From Streptomyces coryli (lineage in GTDB: Bacteria; Actinomycetota; Actinomycetes; Streptomycetales; Streptomycetaceae), in assembly GCF_011044975.1 (NCBI RefSeq), contig NZ_JAAKZV010000029.1:1-51087 (forward strand): DNA of 51,087 nucleotides, in the 5' to 3' direction. The notes beneath the pieces are model-generated. The model did not search any database, had not been told where the DNA came from, and saw only the letters and a program-made list of their open reading frames with translations. The position numbers and the translations under genes are program-made. Positions 8,384 to 17,124 of this stretch are shown piece after piece. Each line of letters starts with the position of its first letter. The first letter of the stretch is position 1.

Positions 8384-8618
8384 GACATCAACCTCCTCGG
8401 CCGTACTGCGGCTGAACGCCGCTGCTGCACCACAAGGACAACTCGCCGCGGGAAGACCGCGGATGCTGTCCTCTCAGGGTGCGCCCGGGGCGCTGGGAAT
8501 GCGCCGCGAGTAGGCCGATCGAGGGACGTCGGGGCGGCGGGCGGGCGGGCGCGGCCGAACCGCACCCGCCAGCCTGACCTGCGCCGGGACCAAACCCCGC
8601 GCGGACGCCCCCGGCGCG

Positions 8619-9386
8619 CTACGCGCCGATCGCGTGCAGGCCGCCGTCGACGTGGATGATCTCGCCCGTCGTCTTCGGGAACCAGTCAGAGAGCAGGGCG
8701 ACGATGCCCTTGCCCGCCGGCTCCGGGTCGGAGAGCTCCCACTTCAGCGGGGAGCGGCTGTCCCAGACGGCGGCGAGGTCGGAGAAGCCCGGGATGGACT
8801 TGGCCGCCATCGAGCCGATCGGGCCGGCCGAGATCAGGTTGCAGCGGATGTCGTCCTCGCCGAGGTAGCGGGCGAGGTAGCGGCTCGTCGACTCGAGCGC
8901 GGCCTTGGCCGGGCCCATCCAGTCGTACTGCGGCCACGCGAACTGCGCGTCGAAGGTGAGGCCGACCACCGAGCCGCCGTTCTCCATCAGCGGCTTGCAC
9001 GCCATCGTCAGCGACTTCAGCGAGTACGCGGACACGTGCATCGCCGTAGACACCGACTCGAAGGGCGTCTCGAGGAAGTTGCCGCCCAGCGCGTCCTGCG
9101 GCGCGAAGCCGATGGAGTGCACGATGCCGTCGAGGCCGCCGAGCTCGGCGCGGACCTTGTCCGCGAGGCCGGCCAGGTGCTCGTCGTTGGAGACGTCCAG
9201 CTCAATGACCGTGGTCGGCTTCGGCAGCTTCTTCGCGATCCGCTCGGTGAGCGTCGGCCGCGGGAACGCCGTCAGGATGATCTCGGCGCCCTGCTCCTGC
9301 GCCAGCTTCGCGGCGTGGAAGGCGATGGAGGACTCCATCAGCACGCCGGTGATGAGGATGCGCTTGCCGTCAAGGATTCCACTCAT
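8619..9386 (-). CDS. fabI: Enoyl-ACP reductase, InhA/FabI type
   Basis: NADH-dependent reduction of trans-2-enoyl-ACP in type II fatty acid synthesis. 255 residues, Rossmann SDR fold. The N-terminal motif ITGVLMESSIAFHAA, the segment GLTFDAQFAWPQYDWMGPAKAAL carrying the Tyr-x6-Lys pair, and GEIIHVDGGLHAIGA at the end are typical of the InhA-like branch. It starts 5 nt after the fabG stop, so the pair is co-transcribed. GGCGCG/CGCGCC flanks its TAG stop (8613-8627) and could act as a small terminator stem. Confidence 0.95.
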   Translation of the reverse strand: MSGILDGKRILITGVLMESSIAFHAAKLAQEQGAEIILTAFPRPTLTERIAKKLPKPTTVIELDVSNDEHLAGLADKVRAELGGLDGIVHSIGFAPQDALGGNFLETPFESVSTAMHVSAYSLKSLTMACKPLMENGGSVVGLTFDAQFAWPQYDWMGPAKAALESTSRYLARYLGEDDIRCNLISAGPIGSMAAKSIPGFSDLAAVWDSRSPLKWELSDPEPAGKGIVALLSDWFPKTTGEIIHVDGGLHAIGA

Positions 9387-9391
9387 GGTGC

Positions 9392-10096
9392 TCAGTGACC
9401 CATGCCCAATCCGCCGTCCACGGGAATGACGGCTCCGGTGATGTACGAGGCGTCGTCGGAGGCGAGGAAGCGCACCGTATTGGCGATCTCCTCCGGCTGC
9501 GCGTAACGGCCGAGCGGCACCTGGGAGACGATGCCCTGACGCTGCTCGTCCGTGAGCGCCTGGGTCATGTCGGTGTCGACAAAACCGGGCGCGACGACGT
9601 TGAAGGTGATACTGCGCGAGCCGAGCTCACGGGCGAGCGAGCGGGCGAAGCCGACCAGGGCCGCCTTGGAGGCGGCGTAGTTCGCCTGGCCGGGCGAGCC
9701 CATCAGGCCGACCACCGAGGAGATCAGCACGACGCGGCCCTTCTTGGCCCGCAGCATGCCGCGGTTCGCGCGCTTGACCACCCGGAAGGTGCCGGTGAGG
9801 TTGGTGTCGACGACCGAGGTGAAGTCCTCCTCGGACATCCGCATCAGCAGCTGGTCCTTGGTGATGCCCGCGTTCGCGACCAGCACCTCGACCGGGCCGT
9901 GCGCCTCCTCGATCTCCTTGTACGCCCGGTCCACCTGCTCGGTGTCGGTGATGTCGCACTTGACAGCCAAGAAGCCCTTGGGTGGCTCCCCGCTGCGGTA
10001 CGTAATGGCGACCTTGTCGCCAGCGTCCACGAAGGCTTGGGCGATGGCGAGGCCGATGCCGCGGTTGCCTCCGGTTACCAGTACCGAGCGGCTCAA
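9392..10096 (-). CDS. fabG: 3-oxoacyl-ACP reductase FabG (TTG start)
   Basis: NADPH-dependent reduction of 3-oxoacyl-ACP, the first reductive step of fatty acid elongation. 234 residues, classical SDR: TGGNRGIG cofactor loop, VANAGIT, Ser in ISSVVGLMG, catalytic NYAASK, and the C-terminal ITGAVIPVDGGLGMGH. The start codon is TTG at 10094-10096, which gives MSRSVLVTGG, with an AAAGGG ribosome site just upstream. It forms a two-gene operon with fabI. The 191 nt up to tldD contain the divergent promoters and no gene. Confidence 0.95.
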   Translation of the reverse strand: MSRSVLVTGGNRGIGLAIAQAFVDAGDKVAITYRSGEPPKGFLAVKCDITDTEQVDRAYKEIEEAHGPVEVLVANAGITKDQLLMRMSEEDFTSVVDTNLTGTFRVVKRANRGMLRAKKGRVVLISSVVGLMGSPGQANYAASKAALVGFARSLARELGSRSITFNVVAPGFVDTDMTQALTDEQRQGIVSQVPLGRYAQPEEIANTVRFLASDDASYITGAVIPVDGGLGMGH

Positions 10097-10287
10097 GGGT
10101 CCACCCTTTCGTCAGGTCAGGTCTCAACCCCTGAAAACTATCGGGCTGCGGCCGGGGACGGGCAATCCGCCCCCCACAGGGCACCCGTCCGGACGGTTGT
10201 CGGGTTTCCACAGAAAGGGCTGGGCGGAGAGCGGGCGGCCGGGAGATGATCGGTCGCGACACCGAACCAAGGATCTGGAGGCGGGTC

Positions 10288-11808
10288 GTGGCCCATTCGA
10301 TCGATGATGCGTTCCTCGCGCTGCCGCTGAGCGCGCTCGCGGACGCCGCCCTGGCGCGCGCCCGCTCGCTCGGCGCCGAGCACGCGGACTTCCGGCTGGA
10401 GCGGGTGCGGGCGGCATCCTGGCGGCTGCGCGACGCGAAGCTCGCCGGCTCCTCGGACACGACGGACTTCGGCTATGCGGTGCGGGTGGTGCACGGCGGC
10501 GCCTGGGGCTTCGCCTCGGGCGTCGACATGACGCCGGACGCGGCGGCCCGGGTGGCCGGGCAGGCAGTGGCGATGGCGAAGCTGTCGGCGCAGGTGATCG
10601 CGGCGGCGGGCTCGGACGAGCGGGTGGAGCTGGCGCCGGAGCCGGTGCACGCGGAGAAGACCTGGATCTCGGCGTACGAGATCAGCCCCTTCGACGTACC
10701 GGACACCGAGAAGACCGGGCTGCTGACCGAGTGGAGCGAGCGGCTGCTGCGGGCGAAGGGCGTGGCGCATGTGGACGCCTCGCTGCTGACGGTGCAGGAG
10801 AACAAGTTCTACGCCGACACCGCCGGGACCTCCACCACGCAGCAGCGGGTGCGGCTGCATCCGGTGCTGGACGCGGTGGCGGTGGCGGAGTCGGGCGAGT
10901 TCGACTCGATGCGGACCATCGCGCCGCCGGTGGGGCGCGGCTGGGAGTATCTGACCGGCACCGGCTGGGACTGGGACGCGGAGCTGGAGCGGATCCCGGA
11001 GTGGCTGGCGGAGAAGATGGCGGCGCCGGCGGTCGAGGCGGGCACGTACGACCTGGTCGTGGACCCGTCCAATCTGTGGCTGACCATTCACGAGTCGATC
11101 GGGCACGCGACCGAGCTGGACCGGGCGCTCGGGTACGAGGCGGCGTACGCGGGGACCTCCTTCGCGACCTTCGATCAGCTCGGGAAGCTGCAGTACGGCT
11201 CCGACCTGATGAACGTGACCGGTGACCGGACCGCCGAGCACGGCCTCGCCACCGTCGGCTACGACGACGAGGGCGTGGCCGGGCAGTCCTGGGACCTGAT
11301 CAAGGACGGCGTACTGGTCGGCTACCAGCTGGACCGCCGGATCGCGAAGCTGACCGGCTTCGAGCGGTCGAATGGCTGCGCCTACGCGGACTCCCCCGGC
11401 CACGTGCCGGTGCAGCGGATGGCGAACGTCTCGCTGCAGCCGGCGCCCGAGGGGCCGACGACGGACGAGCTGATCGGGGAGGTGGAGCGCGGGATCTACG
11501 TGGTCGGCGACCGGTCGTGGTCGATCGACATGCAGCGCTACAACTTCCAGTTCACCGGCCAGCGCTTCTTCAAGATCGAGAACGGGCGGCTGGCAGGCCA
11601 GCTCCGGGATGTGGCGTACCAGGCCACGACCACCGACTTCTGGGGCTCGATGTCCGCGGTCGGCGGCCCGGACACATACGTCCTCGGCGGCGCCTTCAAC
11701 TGCGGCAAGGCCCAGCCGGGCCAGGTCGCGGCGGTCTCGCACGGCTGCCCGTCGGCCCTCTTCAGGAATGTGAACATCCTCAACACCACCCAGGAGGCGG
11801 GACGATGA
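10288..11808 (+). CDS. tldD: TldD metalloprotease subunit
   Basis: Large subunit of the TldD/TldE(PmbA) metalloprotease, which degrades unfolded peptides and in some bacteria matures ribosomal peptides such as microcin B17. The metal and active-site region HESIGHATELDRALGYEAAYAGTS is intact. I chose GTG 10288 because GGAGG lies 6 nt upstream; the frame is open from 10246 but that stretch lacks a ribosome site. The TGA at 11806-11808 overlaps an ATG (ATGA) that opens a 36-codon mini-ORF ending at the tldE start codon. Confidence 0.93.
   Translation: MAHSIDDAFLALPLSALADAALARARSLGAEHADFRLERVRAASWRLRDAKLAGSSDTTDFGYAVRVVHGGAWGFASGVDMTPDAAARVAGQAVAMAKLSAQVIAAAGSDERVELAPEPVHAEKTWISAYEISPFDVPDTEKTGLLTEWSERLLRAKGVAHVDASLLTVQENKFYADTAGTSTTQQRVRLHPVLDAVAVAESGEFDSMRTIAPPVGRGWEYLTGTGWDWDAELERIPEWLAEKMAAPAVEAGTYDLVVDPSNLWLTIHESIGHATELDRALGYEAAYAGTSFATFDQLGKLQYGSDLMNVTGDRTAEHGLATVGYDDEGVAGQSWDLIKDGVLVGYQLDRRIAKLTGFERSNGCAYADSPGHVPVQRMANVSLQPAPEGPTTDELIGEVERGIYVVGDRSWSIDMQRYNFQFTGQRFFKIENGRLAGQLRDVAYQATTTDFWGSMSAVGGPDTYVLGGAFNCGKAQPGQVAAVSHGCPSALFRNVNILNTTQEAGR
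11779..11808 (+). repeat. Direct repeat, copy 1: end of tldD
   Basis: 30 bp that differ from 11886-11915 at only two positions. It contains an AGGAGG-like ribosome site and ends ATGA. In tldD it encodes the C-terminal LNTTQEAGR. Confidence 0.85.
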
Positions 11809-11915
11809 CAGAGCTCAGCCTTTCGATCCGGGGCGGCGCCGCAACCGGCCGGGGGTCCGGGGGTCGTCCCCCGGGACAGCACAGTCTCAACACCACCCAG
11901 GAGGCCGGTCGATGA
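11805..11915 (+). CDS. 36-codon coupling ORF between tldD and tldE
   Basis: ATG overlaps the tldD stop (ATGA) and TGA overlaps the tldE ATG (ATGA), so ribosomes could pass from tldD through this ORF into tldE. The encoded peptide begins MTELSLSIRGG and ends in a second copy of NTTQEAGR. It is probably not a functional protein but a by-product of a junction duplication plus an inserted hairpin element. The overlaps at both ends are exact. Confidence 0.4.
   Translation: MTELSLSIRGGAATGRGSGGRPPGQHSLNTTQEAGR
11855..11877. repeat. GC-rich hairpin inside the duplicated junction
   Basis: CCGGGGG (11857-11863) pairs with CCCCCGG (11868-11874) around TCGT, with GTCC/GGAC flanks. It resembles the abundant GGGTCCGGGGG-type intergenic palindromes of Streptomyces genomes, here lying between the two copies of the tldD/tldE junction. 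Confidence 0.55.
11886..11915 (+). repeat. Direct repeat, copy 2: ribosome site and start of tldE
   Basis: Second copy of the 30-bp junction, offset by 107 bp from copy 1, with 28 of 30 positions identical. It carries the ribosome site of tldE and its ATG at 11912. Confidence 0.85.
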
Positions 11916-13294
11916 GCAAGCCGCACGAGATCGTTGAGCGGGCCCTCGCGCTCTCCCGGGCGGACGGGTGCGTCGTCATCGCGGACGAGCAGTCGACGGC
12001 GAACCTGCGCTGGGCCGGGAACGCGCTCACGACGAACGGCGTCACCCGCGGCCGCCAGCTGACCGTCATCGCGACCGTCAACGGTCAGGAGGGCACCGCC
12101 TCCGGCGTCGTCTCCCGCGCCGCCGTGACCGCGGACGACCTGGAGAGTCTGGTACGGGCCGCCGAGTCGGCCGCCCTCGACGGCGGCCCCGCCGAGGACG
12201 CGCAGCCGCTGGTGACCGACGTGCCGCCATCCCCCGCCTTCACCGAGCCGCCCGCCGAGACCTCCTCCGAGGTCTTCGGCTCCTTCGCCCCGGCCCTCGG
12301 CGAGTCCTTCGCGACGGCCAAGCGCGGCGGCCGCGAGCTGTACGGCTTCGCGAACCACATGGTCACCTCGACCTATCTGGGCACGTCCACGGGCCTGCGG
12401 CTGCGGCACGACCAGCCGACCGGGACGCTGGAGATCAACGCCAAGTCCCCGGACCGCACGAAGTCCGCCTGGGCCGGGCGGGCCACCCGCGACTTCACCG
12501 ACGTCGACCCGGCGGCGCTGGACGCCGAGCTCGCGCAGCAGCTCGCCTGGGCGGAGCGGCCGGTCGAGCTGCCGGCCGGACGGTACGAGACGCTGCTGCC
12601 GCCGTCCGCCGTGGCCGACCTGCTCACGTACATGTACTGGTCCGCCTCGGGCCGCGACGCCGTCGACGGCCGTACCGTCTTCTCCAAGCCGGGCGGCGCG
12701 ACCAAGGCCGGTGAGCAGCTCGCCGAGCTGCCGCTGACGCTGCGCAGCGACCCGCACGCGCCGGGCCTGGAGGCCGCACCCTTCGTCATCGCGCACGCCT
12801 CCGGCGGCGACTACTCGGCCTTCGACAACGGCCTGCCGCTCACCGCCACCGACTGGATCCGCGACGGCAAGCTCGTGAACCTGCTCACCTCGCGCTTCTC
12901 CGCGGGCCTGACCGGGCTGCCGGTAGCACCCGAGATCGACAACCTGATCCTGGACGCGGGCGGCACGAAGTCGCTGGCGGAGATGGTCGCGGAGACCGAG
13001 CGCGGGCTGCTGCTGACCTGCCTCTGGTACATCCGCGAGGTGGACCCGGCGACGCTGCTGCTGACCGGTCTCACCAGGGACGGCGTCTATCTGGTGGAGA
13101 ACGGGGAGGTCACCGGGGCGGTGAACAACTTCCGCTTCAACGAGTCCCCTGTCGACCTGCTGTCCAGGGCCACCGAGGCGGGACGGACCGAGCCGACGCT
13201 GCCGCGCGAGTGGGGCGACTGGTTCACCCGGGCCGCGATGCCGGCGCTGCGGGTGCCGGATTTCAATATGAGCTCGGTCAGCCAGGGCGTATAA
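11912..13294 (+). CDS. tldE: TldE/PmbA metalloprotease subunit
   Basis: 460 residues. Partner of TldD; the PmbA/TldE subunit lacks metal ligands of its own and completes the dimer. The conserved pattern includes a glycine-rich N-terminal half, [20 protein letters not shown], and the C-terminal [38 protein letters not shown] cut-down TldD fold (the quoted residues are seen in two adjoining stretches). Translation is probably coupled to tldD through the small ORF at 11805-11915. tyrS follows 46 nt downstream in the same direction. Confidence 0.9.
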   Translation: MSKPHEIVERALALSRADGCVVIADEQSTANLRWAGNALTTNGVTRGRQLTVIATVNGQEGTASGVVSRAAVTADDLESLVRAAESAALDGGPAEDAQPLVTDVPPSPAFTEPPAETSSEVFGSFAPALGESFATAKRGGRELYGFANHMVTSTYLGTSTGLRLRHDQPTGTLEINAKSPDRTKSAWAGRATRDFTDVDPAALDAELAQQLAWAERPVELPAGRYETLLPPSAVADLLTYMYWSASGRDAVDGRTVFSKPGGATKAGEQLAELPLTLRSDPHAPGLEAAPFVIAHASGGDYSAFDNGLPLTATDWIRDGKLVNLLTSRFSAGLTGLPVAPEIDNLILDAGGTKSLAEMVAETERGLLLTCLWYIREVDPATLLLTGLTRDGVYLVENGEVTGAVNNFRFNESPVDLLSRATEAGRTEPTLPREWGDWFTRAAMPALRVPDFNMSSVSQGV

Positions 13295-13340
13295 CCTCGT
13301 ACCTGGCGCGAACCACCAATCACAAGGAGACACGAGAACC

Positions 13341-14609
13341 GTGACGGACATCGTCGACGAGCTCAAGTGGCGCGGGCTGATCGCCCTGTCCACTGACGAG
13401 GACGCACTGCGCAAGGCGTTCGCGGACGGGCCCGTCACGTTCTATTGCGGCTTCGACCCGACGGCCTCCAGCCTGCACCTGGGCAACCTGGTGCAGATCC
13501 TCACGCTGCGCCGGATCCAGCTGGCGGGCAACAAGCCGCTGGGTCTGGTCGGCGGGGCCACCGGCCTGATCGGCGACCCGAAGCCGGACGCCGAGCGCAA
13601 GCTCAACGACCTCGACACGGTCGCCGACTGGGTCGGCCGGCTGCGCGGTCAGATCGAGCGCTTCCTCGACTTCGAGGGCCCGCACGCGGCCGAGATGGTG
13701 AACAACCTGGACTGGACGTCCGGGCTGTCCGCGATCGAGTTCCTGCGGGACGTCGGCAAGCACTTCCGGGTCAACAAGATGATCGCCAAGGAGGCCGTCT
13801 CCCGGCGGCTGAACTCCGAGGCCGGCATCGGCTACACCGAGTTCAGCTACCAGATCCTGCAGGGCTACGACTTCCTGGAGCTCTACAAGCGCTACGGCTG
13901 CACGCTGCAGACCGGCGGCAGCGACCAGTGGGGCAATCTCACCTCGGGTACGGACCTGATCCACCGGGTGCACCCGGAGGCGTCAGTGCACGCGCTGGCC
14001 ACGCCGCTGATCACGAAGGCGGACGGCACCAAGTTCGGCAAGACCGAGTCCGGCACCATCTGGCTGGACGCGGAGCGGACCACGCCGTACGCGTTCTACC
14101 AGTTCTGGCTGAACGCGGACGACCGGGACGTGTCGAACTTCCTGCGGATCTTCAGCTTCAAGAGCCGCGAGGAGATCGAGGAGCTGGAGCGGCTGACCGA
14201 GGAGAAGCCGCAGATGCGGGCCGCGCAGCGGGCGCTTGCGGAGGAGCTGACGGCGATGGTGCACGGCGCCGACCAGTGCGCCGCCGTGATCGCCGCGTCG
14301 AAGGCGCTCTTCGGCCAGGGCGACCTGGCGGAGCTGGACGAGGCCACCCTCGCCGCCTCGCTGTCCGAGCTGCCGCACGCGAAGGTGGCGGAGCTCGGCC
14401 CGGTGGTGGACCTGCTGGCCGAGACCGGGCTCTCGCCGTCGAAGTCGGCCGCCCGCCGCACGGTCAAGGAGGGCGGCGCGTACGTGAACAACGTCAAGGT
14501 CGCCGGCGAGGACGCGGTGCCGGCGGCGGCCGAGCTGCTGCACGGGCGCTGGCTGGTGCTGCGGCGCGGCAAGCGCAACCTGGCGGCGGTCGAGGTCGCG
14601 GCGGACTGA
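13341..14609 (+). CDS. tyrS: Tyrosyl-tRNA synthetase
   Basis: Charges tRNA-Tyr. 422 residues, class I synthetase: HLGN (residues 46-49) is the HIGH motif and KFGKT (231-235) the KMSKS equivalent. [12 protein letters not shown] is the tyrosine/ATP pocket signature, and an S4-like RNA-binding domain closes the protein ([18 protein letters not shown]). GTG start with AAGGAG 11 nt upstream. There is no room for a T-box leader in the 46-nt gap. A strong terminator follows at 14622. Confidence 0.97.
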   Translation: MTDIVDELKWRGLIALSTDEDALRKAFADGPVTFYCGFDPTASSLHLGNLVQILTLRRIQLAGNKPLGLVGGATGLIGDPKPDAERKLNDLDTVADWVGRLRGQIERFLDFEGPHAAEMVNNLDWTSGLSAIEFLRDVGKHFRVNKMIAKEAVSRRLNSEAGIGYTEFSYQILQGYDFLELYKRYGCTLQTGGSDQWGNLTSGTDLIHRVHPEASVHALATPLITKADGTKFGKTESGTIWLDAERTTPYAFYQFWLNADDRDVSNFLRIFSFKSREEIEELERLTEEKPQMRAAQRALAEELTAMVHGADQCAAVIAASKALFGQGDLAELDEATLAASLSELPHAKVAELGPVVDLLAETGLSPSKSAARRTVKEGGAYVNNVKVAGEDAVPAAAELLHGRWLVLRRGKRNLAAVEVAAD

Positions 14610-14621
14610 TTCCAGGCCTGA

Positions 14622-14655
14622 GGGCCCGCTGCCGGTGCGTACCGGCGGCGGGCCC
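14622..14655 (+). terminator. Strong terminator after tyrS
   Basis: A 15-bp stem, GGGCCCGCTGCCGGT (14622-14636) with ACCGGCGGCGGGCCC (14641-14655), has one G-U pair and a GCGT tetraloop, followed by TTCGCT. It starts 13 nt after the tyrS stop and also sits before the convergent GlsB stop at 14669, so it may serve both genes. Confidence 0.85.
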
Positions 14656-14668
14656 TTCGCTGTGGCGG

Positions 14669-14956
14669 CTAGCGGCCGCGGGCCCTCGCCTTGCTCTTGC
14701 CGCGCGTGCCCGCGTAGATCGGGGCGCCCAGGGCCACGATCGCCACGGCGCCGGCGAGCTGCAGGGCGTGCCGGATCCAGTCGATGCCCTTGGTGTCGTT
14801 GACCCCGATCCAGGACGCCACGGCATTGCCGAGGATCGCTCCGATGAGGCCGAAGACCAGGGTCAGCCAGATGGGAATGTTCTGCCTGCCCGGCAGGATG
14901 GCGCGCGCGGCGGCACCCAGTACCAAGCCGAACAAAATCGCCCACAACCAGCTCAT
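14669..14956 (-). CDS. GlsB/YeaQ/YmgE-family stress membrane protein
   Basis: 95 residues with three hydrophobic segments: MSWLWAILFGLVLGAAARAI, IPIWLTLVFGLIGAILGNAVASWIG (two adjoining parts), and LQLAGAVAIVALGAPIYAG. The glycine-rich small integral membrane family is transglycosylase-associated/YeaQ. The basic tail is GKSKARARGR. ATG 14956 is chosen because GGAGG lies 4 nt upstream; the longer open frame to 15163 has no support. Family members are stress-induced; no biochemical function is established. Confidence 0.88.
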   Translation of the reverse strand: MSWLWAILFGLVLGAAARAILPGRQNIPIWLTLVFGLIGAILGNAVASWIGVNDTKGIDWIRHALQLAGAVAIVALGAPIYAGTRGKSKARARGR

Positions 14957-15101
14957 GTCGCCTCCTAATGCGGCATTGTGCGCATGTCGTGCCAGTGTCC
15001 GTCGGGCGCACTTCGGCCGCATGTGGGAGGGGGCCGTATGCGGTACCCGGCCCTGGGCGTACCGTAGAGAAATATCCAGCTGGCGGGTGGTGGAGAGCGT
15101 G

Positions 15102-15503
15102 ATGCGGAAGCGTGGAGGCACCGGCGGCTCCGGCGAGGTCTTCCGGATCACCGGGGCCCGCAAGAGCCTCGACGAGGACGTGCGCGGCCGGCAGCGGCGC
15201 TACGTGATCTCCATGCTGATCCGCGCCGCGGCGGTGGTCGCGGCGGCGCTGCTGTGGAACGTGGAGCGGTTCACCGCGATCTTCGCCCTCATCCTCGGGA
15301 CCTTCCTCCCGTACGTGGCCGTCGTGGTCGCGAACGCCGGCCGGGAGAACGCGCCGGGGCTGCCGGAGGCGTTTGTGCCGAAGCCTGTGCAGCCGATGCT
15401 GGAGGGCCGGGTCATGGATGCCGAGGAGACGATCCCCGACCCCGCAGAGCACGCAGGCCCGGAGGAAACGGGGCACACCGGCCGTACGCACGGGGCGAGT
15501 TGA
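15102..15503 (+). CDS. DUF3099 two-helix membrane protein
   Basis: 133 residues. The DUF3099 core is FRITGARKSLDEDVRGRQRR, followed by two transmembrane helices (about residues 37-52 and 57-76, the second ending LGTFLPYVAVVVANAG). The acidic disordered tail ends GHTGRTHGAS. ATG 15102 has GGAG 6 nt upstream; GTG 15099 is adjacent. An actinobacterial conserved protein of unknown function. It is divergent from the GlsB-type gene, and the 145-nt gap holds both promoters (TACCGT at 15060-15065 is a candidate -10). Confidence 0.88.
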   Translation: MRKRGGTGGSGEVFRITGARKSLDEDVRGRQRRYVISMLIRAAAVVAAALLWNVERFTAIFALILGTFLPYVAVVVANAGRENAPGLPEAFVPKPVQPMLEGRVMDAEETIPDPAEHAGPEETGHTGRTHGAS

Positions 15504-15570
15504 GCGCGAAGCTCAAGAAAACCTCAGATCAATAGTGCAGATCCGGTGCCTAGCGGTGGGGGTCCCGTGA

Positions 15571-15660
15571 CATACTTCGTAGGCGCTCCGCATCCCCCGT
15601 CGGAGCGACGGACCGACGCCGGGCGGCTCCCCCCGTGGCTGCCCGGCGTCGCCCCCTCTC
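15571..15660 (+). ncRNA. Candidate small RNA or structured leader with two hairpins
   Basis: Downstream of a -10-like CATACT (15571-15576) come two perfect stems. The first is CGCTCCG/CGGAGCG (15584-15590 with 15601-15607). The second is an 11-bp stem CGACGCCGGGC/GCCCGGCGTCG (15614-15624 with 15641-15651) with a 16-nt loop, followed by CCCCCTCTCT. No ORF covers the region. Either a small RNA ending at hairpin 2, or the terminator of the DUF3099 transcript. Direction is not proven. Confidence 0.35.
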
Positions 15661-15673
15661 TAGGCTTGTAGCC

Positions 15674-15889
15674 GTGGACGAATCCTTGATCTGCTCAGCC
15701 AAGGGCTGTCGCGATGCTGCCGTCTGGGTGCTCGCCTGGAACAACCCCAAGCTGCACACCCCTGAGCGCCGCAAGACCTGGCTGGCGTGCGATGAACACC
15801 GCGAGCATCTGGCCCAATTCCTGGGCATGCGAGGGTTCTTGAAGGACGTAGTGGCGCTGAAGGACTGGCAGGAAGCCGAAGGCGCGTAG
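15674..15889 (+). CDS. Conserved 71-aa Cys/His-containing protein, unknown function
   Basis: Starts MDESLICSAKGCRDAAVWVLAWNN (given in two adjoining parts) and contains WLACDEHREHLAQFLGMRGF. The CxxxxC pair and the later C-x2-H-x2-H suggest a small zinc-binding fold. Homologues are widespread in actinobacteria, sometimes mislabelled acetone carboxylase, which is implausible at this size. GTG 15674 is preferred: TAGGCT (15661-15666) lies 7 nt upstream and there is no ribosome site, so it looks leaderless. Confidence 0.78.
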   Translation: MDESLICSAKGCRDAAVWVLAWNNPKLHTPERRKTWLACDEHREHLAQFLGMRGFLKDVVALKDWQEAEGA

Positions 15890-15918
15890 CGCGCTAGCCG
15901 CGTCGATCGCGCCTGACG

Positions 15919-15950
15919 GCGCTCGCCCTCAAGCGCCGGGCGGGCTTGAT
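15919..15950. repeat. Streptomyces intergenic palindrome, degenerate copy
   Basis: CCTCAAGCGCCGGGCGGGCT with following TGAT (15927-15950) matches, with two substitutions and one insertion, the reverse complement of the copy at 38340-38362. The upstream GGCGCT (15919-15924) pairs with AGCGCC. It lies between the convergent 71-aa gene and moaA, where it may act as a terminator. Confidence 0.6.
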
Positions 15951-15968
15951 TCTGGTCGCCCTCGCCGC

Positions 15969-16958
15969 TTAGCCGCCGATTGCCGACATGGGCCTCTCTG
16001 GCTGTACGAAGCTCGGGTCGTCCAGGCCTGCCCCGGCCTTCTTCCCCCACATCGCGGCCTTCCAGCGCTCCACGATCTCCGCGTCCGACGCGCCGTCGCG
16101 GAGCGCGCCGCGCAGGTCCGACTCCTCGCGCGCGAACAGGCAGTTGCGCACCTGGCCGTCCGCCGTGAGACGCGTGCGGTCGCAGGCCCGGCAGAACGGG
16201 CGCGTCACCGAGGCGATCACGCCGACCCGGTGCGGGCCGCCGTCCACGAGCCAGCGCTCCGCGGGGGCCGAGCCGCGCTCGTCCGCGCCCTCCTCCGTCA
16301 GGTCGAAGCGGGTGCGGAGGCTCTGCAGGATGTCGCCCGCCGTGATCATGCCGTCGCGCTGCCAGCCGTGCTGGGCGTCCAGCGGCATCTGCTCGATGAA
16401 GCGGAGCTCGTAATCGTGCTCGATGGCCCAGGCCAGCAGGTCGGGGGCCTCGTCGTCATTCAGCCCGGGCATCAGGACCGCATTGACCTTCACCGGAGAC
16501 AGACCCGCCTCGCGGGCCGCGGCCATGCCGCGGAGCACGTCGTCATGCCGCTTGCGGCGGGTGAGCTGCTGGAAGACCTCGGGCCTGAGGGTGTCGAGCG
16601 AGACATTGACCCGGTCCAGGCCGGCGGCCTTCAGCGCCGGGGCCGTACGCTCCAGGCCGATGCCATTGGTGGTCAGCGACATCTGCGGGCGGGGCTCCAG
16701 GGCCGCGACCCGCTCCACGATGCCGACCAGGCCGGGGCGCAGCAGCGGCTCGCCGCCGGTGAAGCGGACCTCGGTGATGCCGAGGTCGGTCACCGCGATC
16801 CGGATCAGCCGGACGATCTCGTCGTCCGTGAGCAGGTCGGGCTTACCGAGCCACTGCAGACCCTCCTCGGGCATGCAGTACGTACAGCGGAGATTGCAGC
16901 GGTCCGTCAGGGACACGCGCAGATCGGTTGCGGTGCGCCCGAACGTGTCCAAGAGCAT
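15969..16958 (-). CDS. moaA: GTP 3',8-cyclase MoaA (molybdenum cofactor synthesis)
   Basis: Radical-SAM enzyme that converts GTP to 3',8-cyclo-GTP in the first step of molybdopterin synthesis. 329 residues. The SAM cluster CNLRCTYC has Cys at 21, 25 and 28; GEPLLRPG and LTTNG are typical; the C-terminal second cluster is present (FCRACDRTRLTADGQVRNCLF), and the chain ends in the essential double glycine (MSAIGG). ATG 16958 matches the family start (MLLDTFGRTATDLRVSLTDR) and follows a GGAGAGG ribosome site; the frame stays open to 17090 without support. Confidence 0.96.
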   Translation of the reverse strand: MLLDTFGRTATDLRVSLTDRCNLRCTYCMPEEGLQWLGKPDLLTDDEIVRLIRIAVTDLGITEVRFTGGEPLLRPGLVGIVERVAALEPRPQMSLTTNGIGLERTAPALKAAGLDRVNVSLDTLRPEVFQQLTRRKRHDDVLRGMAAAREAGLSPVKVNAVLMPGLNDDEAPDLLAWAIEHDYELRFIEQMPLDAQHGWQRDGMITAGDILQSLRTRFDLTEEGADERGSAPAERWLVDGGPHRVGVIASVTRPFCRACDRTRLTADGQVRNCLFAREESDLRGALRDGASDAEIVERWKAAMWGKKAGAGLDDPSFVQPERPMSAIGG

Positions 16959-17124
16959 GTGGCGGCCTCTCCAGGTGGATGTTCCTACAGTCGGCAGCCT
17001 ACGCGAGGGCACCGACATCGGGCACGGACGAAACCTCACATCCGTATCGCGGAAAACTGTGGAAAAAGCCGGGCGGGCGGCACCCGACAACGGTGCCGCC
17101 CGCCCTGACCTGCGACTGAGCGGC

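Noticed and set aside
13295-13340. T-box leader before tyrS
   Set aside because: The gap is 46 nt, far too short for a T-box, and no specifier-loop or antiterminator motif is visible.
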